In this document: positions 8,967-16,772 of the stretch, piece after piece
Numbering within the stretch: the first letter of the stretch is position 1
Layout: every line of letters starts with the position of its first letter
Assembly: GCF_019396345.1 (NCBI RefSeq)
Contig: NZ_JAHKRM010000029.1
Location: forward strand, 120,641 to 184,640
Direction: 5' to 3'
Length of the DNA: 64,000 nt
Source of the DNA: Nonomuraea guangzhouensis
GTDB lineage: Bacteria; Actinomycetota; Actinomycetes; Streptosporangiales; Streptosporangiaceae
Made by a program: the position numbers and the translations under genes
Notes under the pieces: model-generated
Seen by the model: the letters and a program-made list of their open reading frames with translations, nothing else
Databases searched by the model: none
Told to the model about the DNA's origin: nothing

Positions 8967-10103
8967 ATGCTGCGTATCCACTTCTCAGCCGAGGACCTCG
9001 CCCGAACCCGAATCGCCGACGGCCCGGACCCGATGTGGGAAACGCTGCTGAGCCTGCATCTTCTGCAAGAACGGGCCACACCCGGGGCGTTCGGGCGATG
9101 GAGGGCCGACGTACAAGGCCACCTCCCCGCCAGCGCGGCCCTGCTGTATGAGCTGGCGCCCGCGCAGGGCTATTCCGCGGACTTTCTCACTCCCGCGGAG
9201 ACCGCCGGCAACCCGGAGTTTCGCCTAGGCATCGACGCCGTCTTATCCACGCCCCGTGAACGGCTCCGCGACGACATCGTCCATCTGATGGCCGAACGGC
9301 GGTCCACTCCCTGGCTGTGTTGCCTCGCCGACGGCGGGCGTGCGGCCATCCAGCGGCTCGGAGAAGCGCTGCGGCAGTACCACGCCAGCGCCCTCACGCC
9401 TTACTGGCGGGAGATCTCTCACCGTGTCGGGGCCGATCGGGCGTTCCGTGCGGGCACGTTGCTGGATCACGGCCTGGGCCGGCTGCTGAGCACGCTCCAC
9501 CCCGCGATCCGGTGGGAACAGCCCGTACTCACCTTTCCTTACGGCCGGCACGACCGGGACCTGCATCTGGACGGGCGCGGCCTCCTGCTCGTGCCGTCAT
9601 TCTTCTGCTGGCGTACCCCTATCTGTCTGAGGGATCCCAGCCTCGCCCCGGTCCTGGTCTATCCGATCGACCACGCACCGAACCGGGCTGTCCCCGCCGA
9701 CGACCGCACCGCGCGGACGCCGAGCTCCCGCCCATGGGCCGCGCCATCAGGCCGAACCCACGCGGCGGATCTGGGGACGACCGTCCTCGACGAGGATCTC
9801 TCCCACCTGGACGCCAGAGGCGTCGCCGCCGCACGGCTGCGTCGGCGGAGCCCGCGGCAAGCGGCGGGCCCGCTGAACGAGCTCACCGTGCGAGAACAGC
9901 AGGTGCTCGCGCTGATGGCCCAGGGACGTTCCAACGAGGCGATCATTCAGTGCCTGGGCGTTGGCGCCAAGACGGTTGAGACGTATGTACGCAACATCTT
10001 CGCCAAGCTCCACCTGGAGCCGAGCCTCACCGACCATCGACGGGTGCTGGCCGTACTGGCCTATCTGCAAGCCAGCCCACACCCGACCGTTGACCGGCGC
10101 TGA
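8967..10103 (+). CDS. LuxR-type regulator with a DUF5937-like N-terminal domain
   Basis: The last 65 residues are a LuxR/GerE helix-turn-helix (ELTVREQQVLALMAQGRSNE ... VGAKTVETYVRNIFAKLHLE). The first 270 residues do not look like a receiver or a typical LuxR sensor; they resemble the N-terminal domain of the ArsR-type regulator encoded at 61570-62592 (shared features: HFSAEDLARTRIADGPDPMWE versus a similar start there, a central GLGRLL/GLRRML block, and LLLVPSFF/LLLVPSVF before a Trp-Arg or Trp-Pro). The ATG at 8967 follows GACGGGGGA; longer in-frame starts give N-termini without similarity. It sits inside the secreted-protein island and may control it. Domain identity is by my own comparison, moderate confidence. 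Confidence 0.7.
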   Translation: MLRIHFSAEDLARTRIADGPDPMWETLLSLHLLQERATPGAFGRWRADVQGHLPASAALLYELAPAQGYSADFLTPAETAGNPEFRLGIDAVLSTPRERLRDDIVHLMAERRSTPWLCCLADGGRAAIQRLGEALRQYHASALTPYWREISHRVGADRAFRAGTLLDHGLGRLLSTLHPAIRWEQPVLTFPYGRHDRDLHLDGRGLLLVPSFFCWRTPICLRDPSLAPVLVYPIDHAPNRAVPADDRTARTPSSRPWAAPSGRTHAADLGTTVLDEDLSHLDARGVAAARLRRRSPRQAAGPLNELTVREQQVLALMAQGRSNEAIIQCLGVGAKTVETYVRNIFAKLHLEPSLTDHRRVLAVLAYLQASPHPTVDRR

Positions 10104-10168
10104 GGACGAGCATGTGGAGACCCTGGCGCAAACCGAGCCCCGGGCACCTGCCACGACAGCCGTAAAAA

Positions 10169-10200
10169 GGTGAAGTGCCCCCACTTGGGAGCACTTCACC
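10169..10200. terminator. bidirectional hairpin terminator
   Basis: GGTGAAGTGC and GCACTTCACC form a perfect 10-bp stem around a short loop, preceded by AAAAA on one side and lying between the convergent ends of the LuxR-type gene (10103) and the repeat protein (10213). Confidence 0.8.
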
Positions 10201-10212
10201 CGTTACTTATGT

Positions 10213-11493
10213 CTACTGGAAGTAGCCGACGATGGGGATGTCGCCCTTGGTGGTGTCGCCGAAGGCGACCTGGGTGAGGATGCTGCCGTTGGCGGCGCGG
10301 ATGATGAACTTGTTCTCCGACTTCCGGTAGACGGCGAGGTTGTCGTAGGCGCTGTTTTCGAAATGTCCGACGACGGGGATGTCGCCCTTGGTGGTGTCGC
10401 CGAAGGGAACCTGGGTGAGGATGCTGCCGTTGGCGGCGCGGATGATGAACTTGTTCTCCGATGCGCGGTAGACGGCGAGGTTGTCGTAGGCGCTGTTTTC
10501 GAAATGTCCGACGACGGGGATGTCACCCTTGCCGGTGTCGCCGAAGGGGACTTGGGTCAGGACGCTGCCATTTGCGGCGCGAATGATGAAGGTGCCCGTG
10601 GACTTCCGGTAGACGGCCAGGTTGTCGTAGGCGCTGTTTTCGAAATGTCCGACGACGGGGACGTCGCCCTTGGTGGTGTCGCCGAAGGGAACCTGGGTGA
10701 GGATGCTGCCGTTGGCGGCGCGGATGATGAACTTACTTTCCGATGCGCGGTAGACGGCGAGGTTGTCGTAGGCGCTGTTTTCGAAATGCCCGACGACAGG
10801 GATGTCGCCCTTGGTGGTGTCGCCGAAGGGAACCTGGGTGAGGATGCTGCCGTTGGCGGCGCGGATGATGAACTTGCTTTCCGATGTCCGGTAGACGCCC
10901 AGATTCTGGTAGCGGCTCGACTCGATGACGTTGTCATACCGGATGGGGGTGAATCCGGAGGCGTATGACGCGCTCCAGGTGTCCTGCTTCGCCCAGGAAC
11001 CGGGCTCGGTCTCCTCCTGCACGATGGGCTGGGTGTGCGCGGCGTCCGCCCAGCCCACGAAGAGTGCCATGTGAACGTCCGGCTTGATCAGCGCATCCCC
11101 GGGCAGCAGGTCGGCCCTGGCGATCGCGTGGGATACCGGGTCGAAGTCGCGGGTGGTGCGCGAATTGGTCAGGCCCCAGGCCATCGAGACGAATCCCGAG
11201 CAGTCCTGCCGGTAACTGCCGTACTGGTTGGAGTAGCAACTCGACTGGCTGTAGGGGACCGATGCGTCCACCCACGACTGGGCCCGCTGCCGGATCTGCT
11301 CGCGGGTGAGTTGCTGGTTGGCGTCGTAACTACCGCAATCGAACAGCGGCTGGACGTCGTCGCCGCCGTTAGATAGCGCGGCCGCCATCGCACCGGGCAC
11401 CGGGCCGGCGAGACCGGCACCCGCAAGGGTGGCGACCAGGGTGGCAAATAAGAGCGCGGTCTTTCGAAGACCACGCACACGCCTTGGCTGCAT
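10213..11493 (-). CDS. secreted NlpC/P60-like protein with five VCBS/FG-GAP-like repeats
   Basis: A 426-residue exported protein: signal peptide (about residues 1-35), an NlpC/P60-type cysteine peptidase-like domain (about 55-185; QDCSGFVSMAW supplies the Cys, PGDALIKPDVHMALFVGW the His), then five 47-residue repeats of the type YDNLAVYR-x8-FIIRAANGS-x-LTQVPFGDT-x-KGD-x-PVVGHF. The repeat resembles actinobacterial VCBS/FG-GAP propeller repeats, where the segment after VVG is normally a DxDxDG calcium loop; here it is HFENSAYDN, so calcium binding is probably lost. NlpC/P60 enzymes cut peptidoglycan peptides, so cell-wall hydrolysis or remodelling is plausible. An upstream 27-bp element at 11703 is shared with the GH43-like gene. 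Confidence 0.78.
   Translation of the reverse strand: MQPRRVRGLRKTALLFATLVATLAGAGLAGPVPGAMAAALSNGGDDVQPLFDCGSYDANQQLTREQIRQRAQSWVDASVPYSQSSCYSNQYGSYRQDCSGFVSMAWGLTNSRTTRDFDPVSHAIARADLLPGDALIKPDVHMALFVGWADAAHTQPIVQEETEPGSWAKQDTWSASYASGFTPIRYDNVIESSRYQNLGVYRTSESKFIIRAANGSILTQVPFGDTTKGDIPVVGHFENSAYDNLAVYRASESKFIIRAANGSILTQVPFGDTTKGDVPVVGHFENSAYDNLAVYRKSTGTFIIRAANGSVLTQVPFGDTGKGDIPVVGHFENSAYDNLAVYRASENKFIIRAANGSILTQVPFGDTTKGDIPVVGHFENSAYDNLAVYRKSENKFIIRAANGSILTQVAFGDTTKGDIPIVGYFQ
10216..10911. repeat. five 141-bp coding tandem repeats
   Basis: The 47-residue repeats of the NlpC/P60-like protein are also nearly identical at DNA level, with a fixed 141-bp period. Third-position identity as well as protein identity points to recent duplication or gene conversion rather than old repeats under selection. 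The last unit is three residues shorter and ends at the stop codon. Confidence 0.85.
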
Positions 11494-11702
11494 AGCATTT
11501 CTCCTTATTCTCTGCGACTCTTTCCGTGATTCCGGCCGAGAATTCCGAGGTCACACATGGCGTCATGAACTGCCCGGAGTGAGACAGCGCTGTTCCCCGT
11601 GAATGACTCAGCCTGGATCCGCTCGCACCGCGATGCTGATGGCTGCGCGCGGTGTTACCGAAAGCTCAGCCTCCGGTGAACATCACGCTAGGGCCGGGGT
11701 CG

Positions 11703-11729
11703 CACCCGCACATCAGGGCAGACCCTGAG
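11703..11729 (-). promoter_or_regulatory. 27-bp upstream element, copy 2
   Basis: Exact inverse copy of 6697-6723, located about 210 bases upstream of the NlpC/P60-like gene start at 11493 and reading in its direction. The gap 11494-11989 holds no gene I can support; apart from this element it contains the promoter regions of the two divergent genes. Confidence 0.6.
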
Positions 11730-11989
11730 CGCAGAGATATTCACTCGTCGTTTCTTCTCGACAAGCTGAAGACGATTCCCGCCAGAAAAGAAGTTCATGC
11801 GCACAATGGCGGGCTGCTTTCCGGCTTGTCCCTCAAAGCCGGCCGGGACAAGGACGCGCTGCGGTGGATGCCGAACAACCCACGACACGCGCGTGTCGAG
11901 CCCCCGTAGTCCGGTCAACGTGTCTTGTCACCCGGAGCGCCCCTCCAACCGGTAGTACACCGTGAGGCGGTATGGAGCTGGAGGACACG

Positions 11990-12487
11990 ATGGCGGATGG
12001 GTTCGCCGATTATGTCGGGCAACGACATGAGCGGTTGTGCCGTACGGCGTACCTGCTGACCAGGGACTGGGCGACGGCCGAGGACCTGGTGCAGACCGCG
12101 CTGGTCAAGGCGTGGGCGGTGTGGCGCAGGATCGAGGCCGATCCCGACCGGTACGTGTACCGGATCCTCGTCAACACGCACGCCTCGTGGTGGCGGCGGC
12201 GCTGGCGGAACGAGGTGCCGACCGAAGTGCTGCCCGAGGGCCCGATCGAGCCGGGCTTCGAGACGAGTGTCGCGGAACGCTCGGCCCTCTGGATGGCGGT
12301 CGGCGACCTGCCGCCCCGGCAACGCGCGGTCCTGGTCCTGCGTTATTTCGACGATCTGACCCCGCAGCAGGTGGCCGACGCGCTCGGCTGCTCGGTCGGC
12401 AGCGTGAAGAAGCAGCTCAGCAGGGCGCTGGCGCGGCTTCGCGTGGATCCCGCACTGCACGAGTTGAAGATGGAGGCGCTCCCATGA
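11990..12487 (+). CDS. ECF sigma factor, SigE family
   Basis: A 165-residue sigma-70-type factor of the extracytoplasmic-function class. Region 2 covers about residues 5-70 (HERLCRTAYLLTRDWATAED is the usual region 2.1-2.2 signature of the actinobacterial SigE-type family) and region 4 covers about 100-155 (LPPRQRAVLVLRYFDDLTPQ, then an HTH with SVGSVKKQLSRALARLR). I prefer the ATG at 11990 because GGAGG lies five bases upstream; an ATG at 11972 would add six residues. Its stop overlaps the next start (ATGA at 12484-12487), so the neighbouring membrane protein is its likely regulatory partner. Confidence 0.9.
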   Translation: MADGFADYVGQRHERLCRTAYLLTRDWATAEDLVQTALVKAWAVWRRIEADPDRYVYRILVNTHASWWRRRWRNEVPTEVLPEGPIEPGFETSVAERSALWMAVGDLPPRQRAVLVLRYFDDLTPQQVADALGCSVGSVKKQLSRALARLRVDPALHELKMEALP

Positions 12488-13209
12488 CCCAGTACACCGA
12501 GGACGATCTGCGGGTGATGTTCGCCGAGCACAGCGCCCGCGAGGACGGGCGGGCGCCCGTGGTGAGCGAGATCAAGCGGCGGGGAGCCAGGACGCGGCAG
12601 CGCAGGTGGGTGACGGCGGGAGCGACGCTGGCGGGGGCCGCCGCGGCGGTCGTGGCCTTCGCCGGTGTCATGGTGCCGTCGCTCGGCGCGCCGACCGCGG
12701 GTTCCACAGCGCACGTCCTGACAGGGGCCGGACTTCCGCAGACCGTGACGAGCCCGCAGGGGCCGCTGTCGTTGCTCTTCGGCCGGACCTACCAGGCCGT
12801 GGGGGAGAGGGTGCGGGTCACGTTCCAGCCGACCAGCGTCTACACCGGCTTCGCGATCAAGTGCGCCGATCCGAACGTGTGGCTGCTGGTGCGGTCTGTG
12901 ACGACCCCATGGAGTGTTTTCGGCCGATGTGGCGTACGGGGGAGTGGCCTCGACATCCAGAACGACGAGAAGTCCGTGACACCGGACTGGCTGCGGGCAC
13001 CGCAGACCCTGGAGATCTGGGTCTTCCCCGCCGACGCGCCGATCATGGGCTCGCCCAGTTGCACCCTTGCCGACCGGCGGGAGGGGAGATGCGATCGACC
13101 GTGGGATCGCGAGGCGGTCCCCAAGATGCCGGAACGGCTGGCGGCCGAGCTCGGCCCTCAGCGGGGCAGCACCTGGACGGTTGGGATCTACGACAAAGCC
13201 GGCTCATGA
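12484..13209 (+). CDS. membrane-anchored partner of the ECF sigma factor (function unknown)
   Basis: A 241-residue protein translationally coupled to the sigma factor. It has a cytoplasmic N-terminal part of about 40 residues starting TQYTEDDLRVMFAEHSARED, the kind of short segment that precedes the membrane helix in SigE-family partner proteins, one transmembrane helix (about residues 43-66) and an extracytoplasmic part with four to six Cys that may form disulfides. There is no zinc-binding HxxxCxxC anti-sigma motif. By position it may act as anti-sigma factor or as sensor, but the sequence does not prove this. Confidence 0.65.
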   Translation: MTQYTEDDLRVMFAEHSAREDGRAPVVSEIKRRGARTRQRRWVTAGATLAGAAAAVVAFAGVMVPSLGAPTAGSTAHVLTGAGLPQTVTSPQGPLSLLFGRTYQAVGERVRVTFQPTSVYTGFAIKCADPNVWLLVRSVTTPWSVFGRCGVRGSGLDIQNDEKSVTPDWLRAPQTLEIWVFPADAPIMGSPSCTLADRREGRCDRPWDREAVPKMPERLAAELGPQRGSTWTVGIYDKAGS

Positions 13210-13219
13210 CCGGCGCGCG

Positions 13220-14044
13220 TCAGTCCAGCCAGATCCGGGCGAGGCGGCGGCGGGCGCGCGGGTCTTCGGTGAACGCGGTACGGCCGTGCAGGACCACATC
13301 ATTGTTGACGAGCAGAAGATCGCCCGGCCGTAGCGAGAAGCGCAGCACCAGGTCCGGATCGGTGAGGATCTCGTCGAACGCGTCCAGGGCGGCCACGGCG
13401 CTCGGCGCCAGTGGTTTCCCGGCGGCTTCCTGCCCGCGTTCGATCCAGTGGCGGTTGTACTGGACCCGAACCCGGCCCGCGTACCGCGTGAAGACCGGAT
13501 AGACGCGGTCGAAGTCGGTGACCGTGCCCGCGCCGAAGTGGAAATCCTCGTAGAGCTCAGGCAGCAGGTCGGGACACTCCTCCAGAAGCCGGTCATGTAC
13601 GGCGTGGCCGCTCACCATCAGCGACTCTCCGCCGCGCACGGCCGCGCGAAGGCAGAGCAGCCCGACCAGATGCGGCGGGCCGGGCGGGCCGCCCCGGTCG
13701 GTGTGGAAGGCGAGCCCCCGGTCGTCCATGCCTCTGCGCGGCTGATTCGCGCCGGTGGTCACCAGGCCGGTCTTCTGGGCGCGTGGCGCGCCGATGAGCG
13801 AGCCGAACGTGTAGCACAACAGATCGATCTGCTCCTCGGACCGCCCCTCGACCGGCCACCCCCGGATGACCATCAGACCGGGGCTTTCTTCGAGGGCGGC
13901 CTTGGCCTTCTTGGCCAGCAGCGTCAGCGCCGGGATGCCCAACTCCGGTAGCGGTTGGGAGATGTGGTGCAGCCAGTCTTGTTCGCGCAGGGTGGACCTG
14001 GTCCATGCCGTCGGGCCGCCTATCGGTGTCGCGTTGGTCACCAT
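13220..14044 (-). CDS. TauD/TfdA-family Fe(II)/2-oxoglutarate dioxygenase
   Basis: A 274-residue member of the TauD/clavaminate-synthase-like superfamily. The facial triad is visible as His114-x-Asp116 in LAFHTDRGG and the distal His253 in NNDVVLHGRTAF, and the 2-oxoglutarate-binding Arg lies in the RRRLARIWLD tail. The layout fits the subgroup that hydroxylates free or carrier-bound amino acids (clavaminate synthase and SyrP-like enzymes) rather than taurine dioxygenase proper. It ends back to back with the ECF operon and runs in the same direction as the DUF1579-like and methyltransferase genes, with 30 bp to the next, so cotranscription is likely. Substrate unknown. Confidence 0.82.
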   Translation of the reverse strand: MVTNATPIGGPTAWTRSTLREQDWLHHISQPLPELGIPALTLLAKKAKAALEESPGLMVIRGWPVEGRSEEQIDLLCYTFGSLIGAPRAQKTGLVTTGANQPRRGMDDRGLAFHTDRGGPPGPPHLVGLLCLRAAVRGGESLMVSGHAVHDRLLEECPDLLPELYEDFHFGAGTVTDFDRVYPVFTRYAGRVRVQYNRHWIERGQEAAGKPLAPSAVAALDAFDEILTDPDLVLRFSLRPGDLLLVNNDVVLHGRTAFTEDPRARRRLARIWLD

Positions 14045-14074
14045 CGTGGTCTCCCGATGATCGTGCCGCCTGTA

Positions 14075-14566
14075 CTACGGCGTACCCGGTTCACCGGTTG
14101 ATGCCGTCGCTGACCCCGCGGCCTTCCGGGTGTAGACGACGCGGTCCACCAGCCGCTCCCGCTGCCCGGGCGGCGTGAAGTACAGGTCGAAGATATGCCG
14201 GTGCTTCGATTCGATCTTGATCACGGTGCGCATCGGGATGCGCTTCCCGGCGAACTCGGGGCCGAGCACCCCGGGGATGGAGATCGTGGCGGAACCACTG
14301 ACATCCCGCTCGCCGCGATAGGTCATGCTCGTCGGCGTGACGCTGTCGAAAGTGGTCCACTCGAAACGCCGGTCGACGTTCGAGTAGCCCATGATCCCCA
14401 GCCGATAGTACGGCCGGCCGCCCAGCGTCCCCTCGGTCTTCTCCTCCATGAACCGGCCGCCCGTCTTCGTGATCCAGCGGGTCTGGACCGTGAAGTCGCG
14501 GGACACGACCGGCCGGCCGTTCTTGCCGAGGATCCAGTTGTACTTGGTGGCTTTCCACGCCCCCAC
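14075..14566 (-). CDS. DUF1579-like protein
   Basis: About 163 residues with the hallmarks of DUF1579: an opening VGAWKATKYNW, a central GGRFMEEKTEGTLGG, then GIMGYSNVDRRFEW. No enzymatic role is known for the family; the fold is a lipocalin-like barrel. The start is uncertain. GTG at 14566 places the first residue inside the domain, whereas the frame continues upstream with DLRTEQHRRLDPL, a typical native N-terminus, back to the stop of the methyltransferase gene without an ATG, GTG or TTG. Either a non-standard start is used or the 5' end was damaged. Confidence 0.65.
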   Translation of the reverse strand: MGAWKATKYNWILGKNGRPVVSRDFTVQTRWITKTGGRFMEEKTEGTLGGRPYYRLGIMGYSNVDRRFEWTTFDSVTPTSMTYRGERDVSGSATISIPGVLGPEFAGKRIPMRTVIKIESKHRHIFDLYFTPPGQRERLVDRVVYTRKAAGSATASTGEPGTP

Positions 14567-14614
14567 CAGCGGATCGAGCCGACGGTGCTGTTCAGTTCGA
14601 AGATCAGTGCGGTC

Positions 14615-15274
14615 TCATGCGGCTTTGCGGGCGGCGAAGCGAAATGATCTCCTCGGCTCGGCCGCCCGCTCGATCCGTACATCGGCGAAACCGGCCCTGC
14701 TCAGGCGTCCGGCGAACGTGTCCGGATCGACCACCACCATGGTGTCGCCCAGATGAAGCAGCCGGAACCGAAGGGACATCCCGCTGTCGCTGCCCGCGAA
14801 GACGCCCCCGGGCCGCAGGACCCGGCAGGCCTCGGCGAGGAGCCGGTCCTGCAGCTCGGCGGACGGGATGTGGTGCAGCATCGTGAAGCACACGACGGCG
14901 CTGAAGGAGCCATCAGCGAACGGCATCGCCGAGCCGTCACCGTGAACGATGGTCGCCCGGTCGCCCAGCGTGTGCTCCAGATCCTCGGCGAGCCGCGGAT
15001 CGAGCTCGAGGGCCGTGAGGTTCGGAACGAGGCCGACCAGCGCCCGGGTGGTCGGCCCGTACCCCGGGCCGATCTCGAGCACATCATCGCCAAGGTCCAG
15101 GCCGTGCAGTGCCCACGGGATCAGCCACTCGTGCACGCCTCGGGCCCACTCCTCGGACCGGCAGAGGCGCTGGTGCGCGCGGTTCATCGGCATGTAGTCG
15201 ACGATGGCACGGCGATCGGACGGCGTGAACTGCGTAATCTGCCACTTAATATCGCGTTTCCGACAGACTTCCAT
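14615..15274 (-). CDS. class I SAM-dependent methyltransferase
   Basis: Motif I is VLEIGPGYGPTTRAL, motif II the acidic ALELDPRL, the DGSAMPF loop follows, and a post-motif CFTMLHHIP segment is typical of ubiquinone/menaquinone-type (Methyltransf_11) enzymes. The substrate cannot be named. The longest start gives 219 residues; the pair of Met codons at 15193 and 15187 (MPMNRAHQRLC) probably marks the real N-terminus, as homologues usually begin there. The stop lies in the same frame as the DUF1579-like gene, about 50 bases upstream of its first plausible start. Confidence 0.82.
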   Translation of the reverse strand: MEVCRKRDIKWQITQFTPSDRRAIVDYMPMNRAHQRLCRSEEWARGVHEWLIPWALHGLDLGDDVLEIGPGYGPTTRALVGLVPNLTALELDPRLAEDLEHTLGDRATIVHGDGSAMPFADGSFSAVVCFTMLHHIPSAELQDRLLAEACRVLRPGGVFAGSDSGMSLRFRLLHLGDTMVVVDPDTFAGRLSRAGFADVRIERAAEPRRSFRFAARKAA

Positions 15275-15395
15275 TTATCTTCGTGGCTAAGATACTTATC
15301 CGTGCAGCTATCCTGTTCGATGAATCGCTTCCACGAGACGGAGGCGTTTGATGACGGCCCGAGTCCGGGTCGTCCCCTTTGGAAGGAGTCCTGCC

Positions 15396-16265
15396 ATGGA
15401 CGACTGGTACGTGGACGACCGCTGCATGAACTGCGATGCCGCCCGACAACTCGCGCCCGACCTGATCGGCGAGGTAGACGGAAGGTCGCGGATCCTGCGC
15501 CCGCCCAACGACGAGGCGGAGGTACGGAGCCTCCACGCGGCCGCCTTCGCCTGCCCCACACGCTCGATCCGCCCGGCGTCCGGGCCGCCGGACCAGGCGC
15601 TCGACCCCTTTCCGATGGCCTTGGACGACGACGTACTGCTGTGTGGACACAACTCCCGGCACACCGCCGGAGCCAACTCCTACCTGCTGCTACGGCCTTC
15701 CGGCACGGCAATGATGATCGACACACCGCGCTGGAGCCGTGAGCTCGCCACGCGATACGCGGCATCGGGCCAGGTCACCGATGTGCTGCTCACACATCGA
15801 GACCACGCCGCACACGGCCGCCGCTACGCGGACCATTTCGGCGCCCACCTGTGGATCCACGAGGGCGACCTCGACGCGGCACCGAATGCCGACCGCGTGA
15901 TCCGTGGCCTGGAGCCTCTGGAGATCGGTGAGGGCGTCACCGCCCATCCACTGCCCGGCCACACCCCTGGCAGCGTGCTCTACCTCGCGGATGACCGTTA
16001 CTGCTTCAGCGGCGACAGCTTCTACTGGTCACGCACCTCCGGCGATCTGGAAGTCGCGGATAGTGTGACCTGGTACTCCATCGAGGAATTGGCCGCGTCC
16101 CTGACCAGGACGGCCGGACGGCTGCGATTCCAATGGATCCTGCCAGGCCACGGTGACCGCCGCCGCCTGGCCGCCGACGAGATGTCCCGGCGGCTGCGAG
16201 CGCTGGCAGAACGCACACGACTCCTACGGCCGAGGCCGATCGACTTCACGGCGGTCCGCTGGTAG
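15396..16265 (+). CDS. MBL-fold hydrolase with N-terminal ferredoxin-like domain
   Basis: A 289-residue fusion. Residues 1-62 resemble a single-cluster ferredoxin (VDDRCMNCDAARQLAPDL ... FACPTRSI); three Cys are present (10, 13, about 54), and the position of the third ligand of the CxxCxxC motif is Ala. Residues 75-289 are a metallo-beta-lactamase fold with LLTHRDHAAH, PLPGHTPGSVLYL, CFSGDSFYW and LPGHGD. The ATG at 15396 follows GGAAGGAG at 15381-15388. Such fusions are widespread in actinobacteria, with no established substrate. The 3' end overlaps the convergent GNAT gene by 42 bp. Confidence 0.82.
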   Translation: MDDWYVDDRCMNCDAARQLAPDLIGEVDGRSRILRPPNDEAEVRSLHAAAFACPTRSIRPASGPPDQALDPFPMALDDDVLLCGHNSRHTAGANSYLLLRPSGTAMMIDTPRWSRELATRYAASGQVTDVLLTHRDHAAHGRRYADHFGAHLWIHEGDLDAAPNADRVIRGLEPLEIGEGVTAHPLPGHTPGSVLYLADDRYCFSGDSFYWSRTSGDLEVADSVTWYSIEELAASLTRTAGRLRFQWILPGHGDRRRLAADEMSRRLRALAERTRLLRPRPIDFTAVRW

Positions 16266-16721
16266 GGCCCGCGCGGGGTCCGGGCTCAGTGTCTTCTCGT
16301 AGCAGCGGGTCAGCGGCTGATTCGTGTACATCCCGTAGCGCTCGCCACGCACGTATCCGCTGTCTTCGTACAGAGCGATCGCCTCGGGCTGCTTGACGCC
16401 CGTCGCCAAGCGCACGGTCTGGTATCCCATATCCCGGGCCAGGTCCTCCAGCGCCGCCAGGAGCATGCGGGCGATTCCCCGCCCGCGGAATTCGGGCGCG
16501 ACGTACATGCGCTTGAGCTCACCCATGTCCGCGCCCGCCGGCTGAATGGCGCCACACCCGGCAGCACAGGCGCCGACATAGGCGACGAGATAGCGAGCTC
16601 CCGCCTTGACGACAGACCGACCCTCGGCTCCGTAGCGGCGCACCAGCTCGGCGAACGCCGCATCGAGCAACCCGGTCAGGTCGGCATCGGCAAGAGTCCG
16701 CTCCTCGATCAGCATGCACAC
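16224..16721 (-). CDS. GNAT-family N-acetyltransferase
   Basis: A 165-residue GNAT protein. The acetyl-CoA-binding motif A is MYVAPEFRGRGIARMLLAAL and is followed by a YQTVRLATG strand and a C-terminal LYEDSGYVRGERYGMY segment typical of the superfamily. The substrate is unknown. Start at 16721 or at Met3 (16715). Its last 42 bases overlap the end of the MBL gene on the other strand. Confidence 0.85.
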   Translation of the reverse strand: MCMLIEERTLADADLTGLLDAAFAELVRRYGAEGRSVVKAGARYLVAYVGACAAGCGAIQPAGADMGELKRMYVAPEFRGRGIARMLLAALEDLARDMGYQTVRLATGVKQPEAIALYEDSGYVRGERYGMYTNQPLTRCYEKTLSPDPARALPADRREVDRPRP

Positions 16722-16772
16722 ATGTTATGAGCTGATTAATCCGTCGGCCCATCCGCGACCACCGCCCGAAAC

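Noticed and set aside
11652..11909. Coding region in the gap before the ECF sigma gene
   Set aside because: No ribosome-binding site, poor third-position GC and no similarity; it also overlaps the 27-bp element.
13220..15274. Small biosynthetic gene cluster (dioxygenase, methyltransferase, DUF1579-like)
   Set aside because: No core synthase, ligase or precursor peptide nearby; only tailoring-type enzymes.
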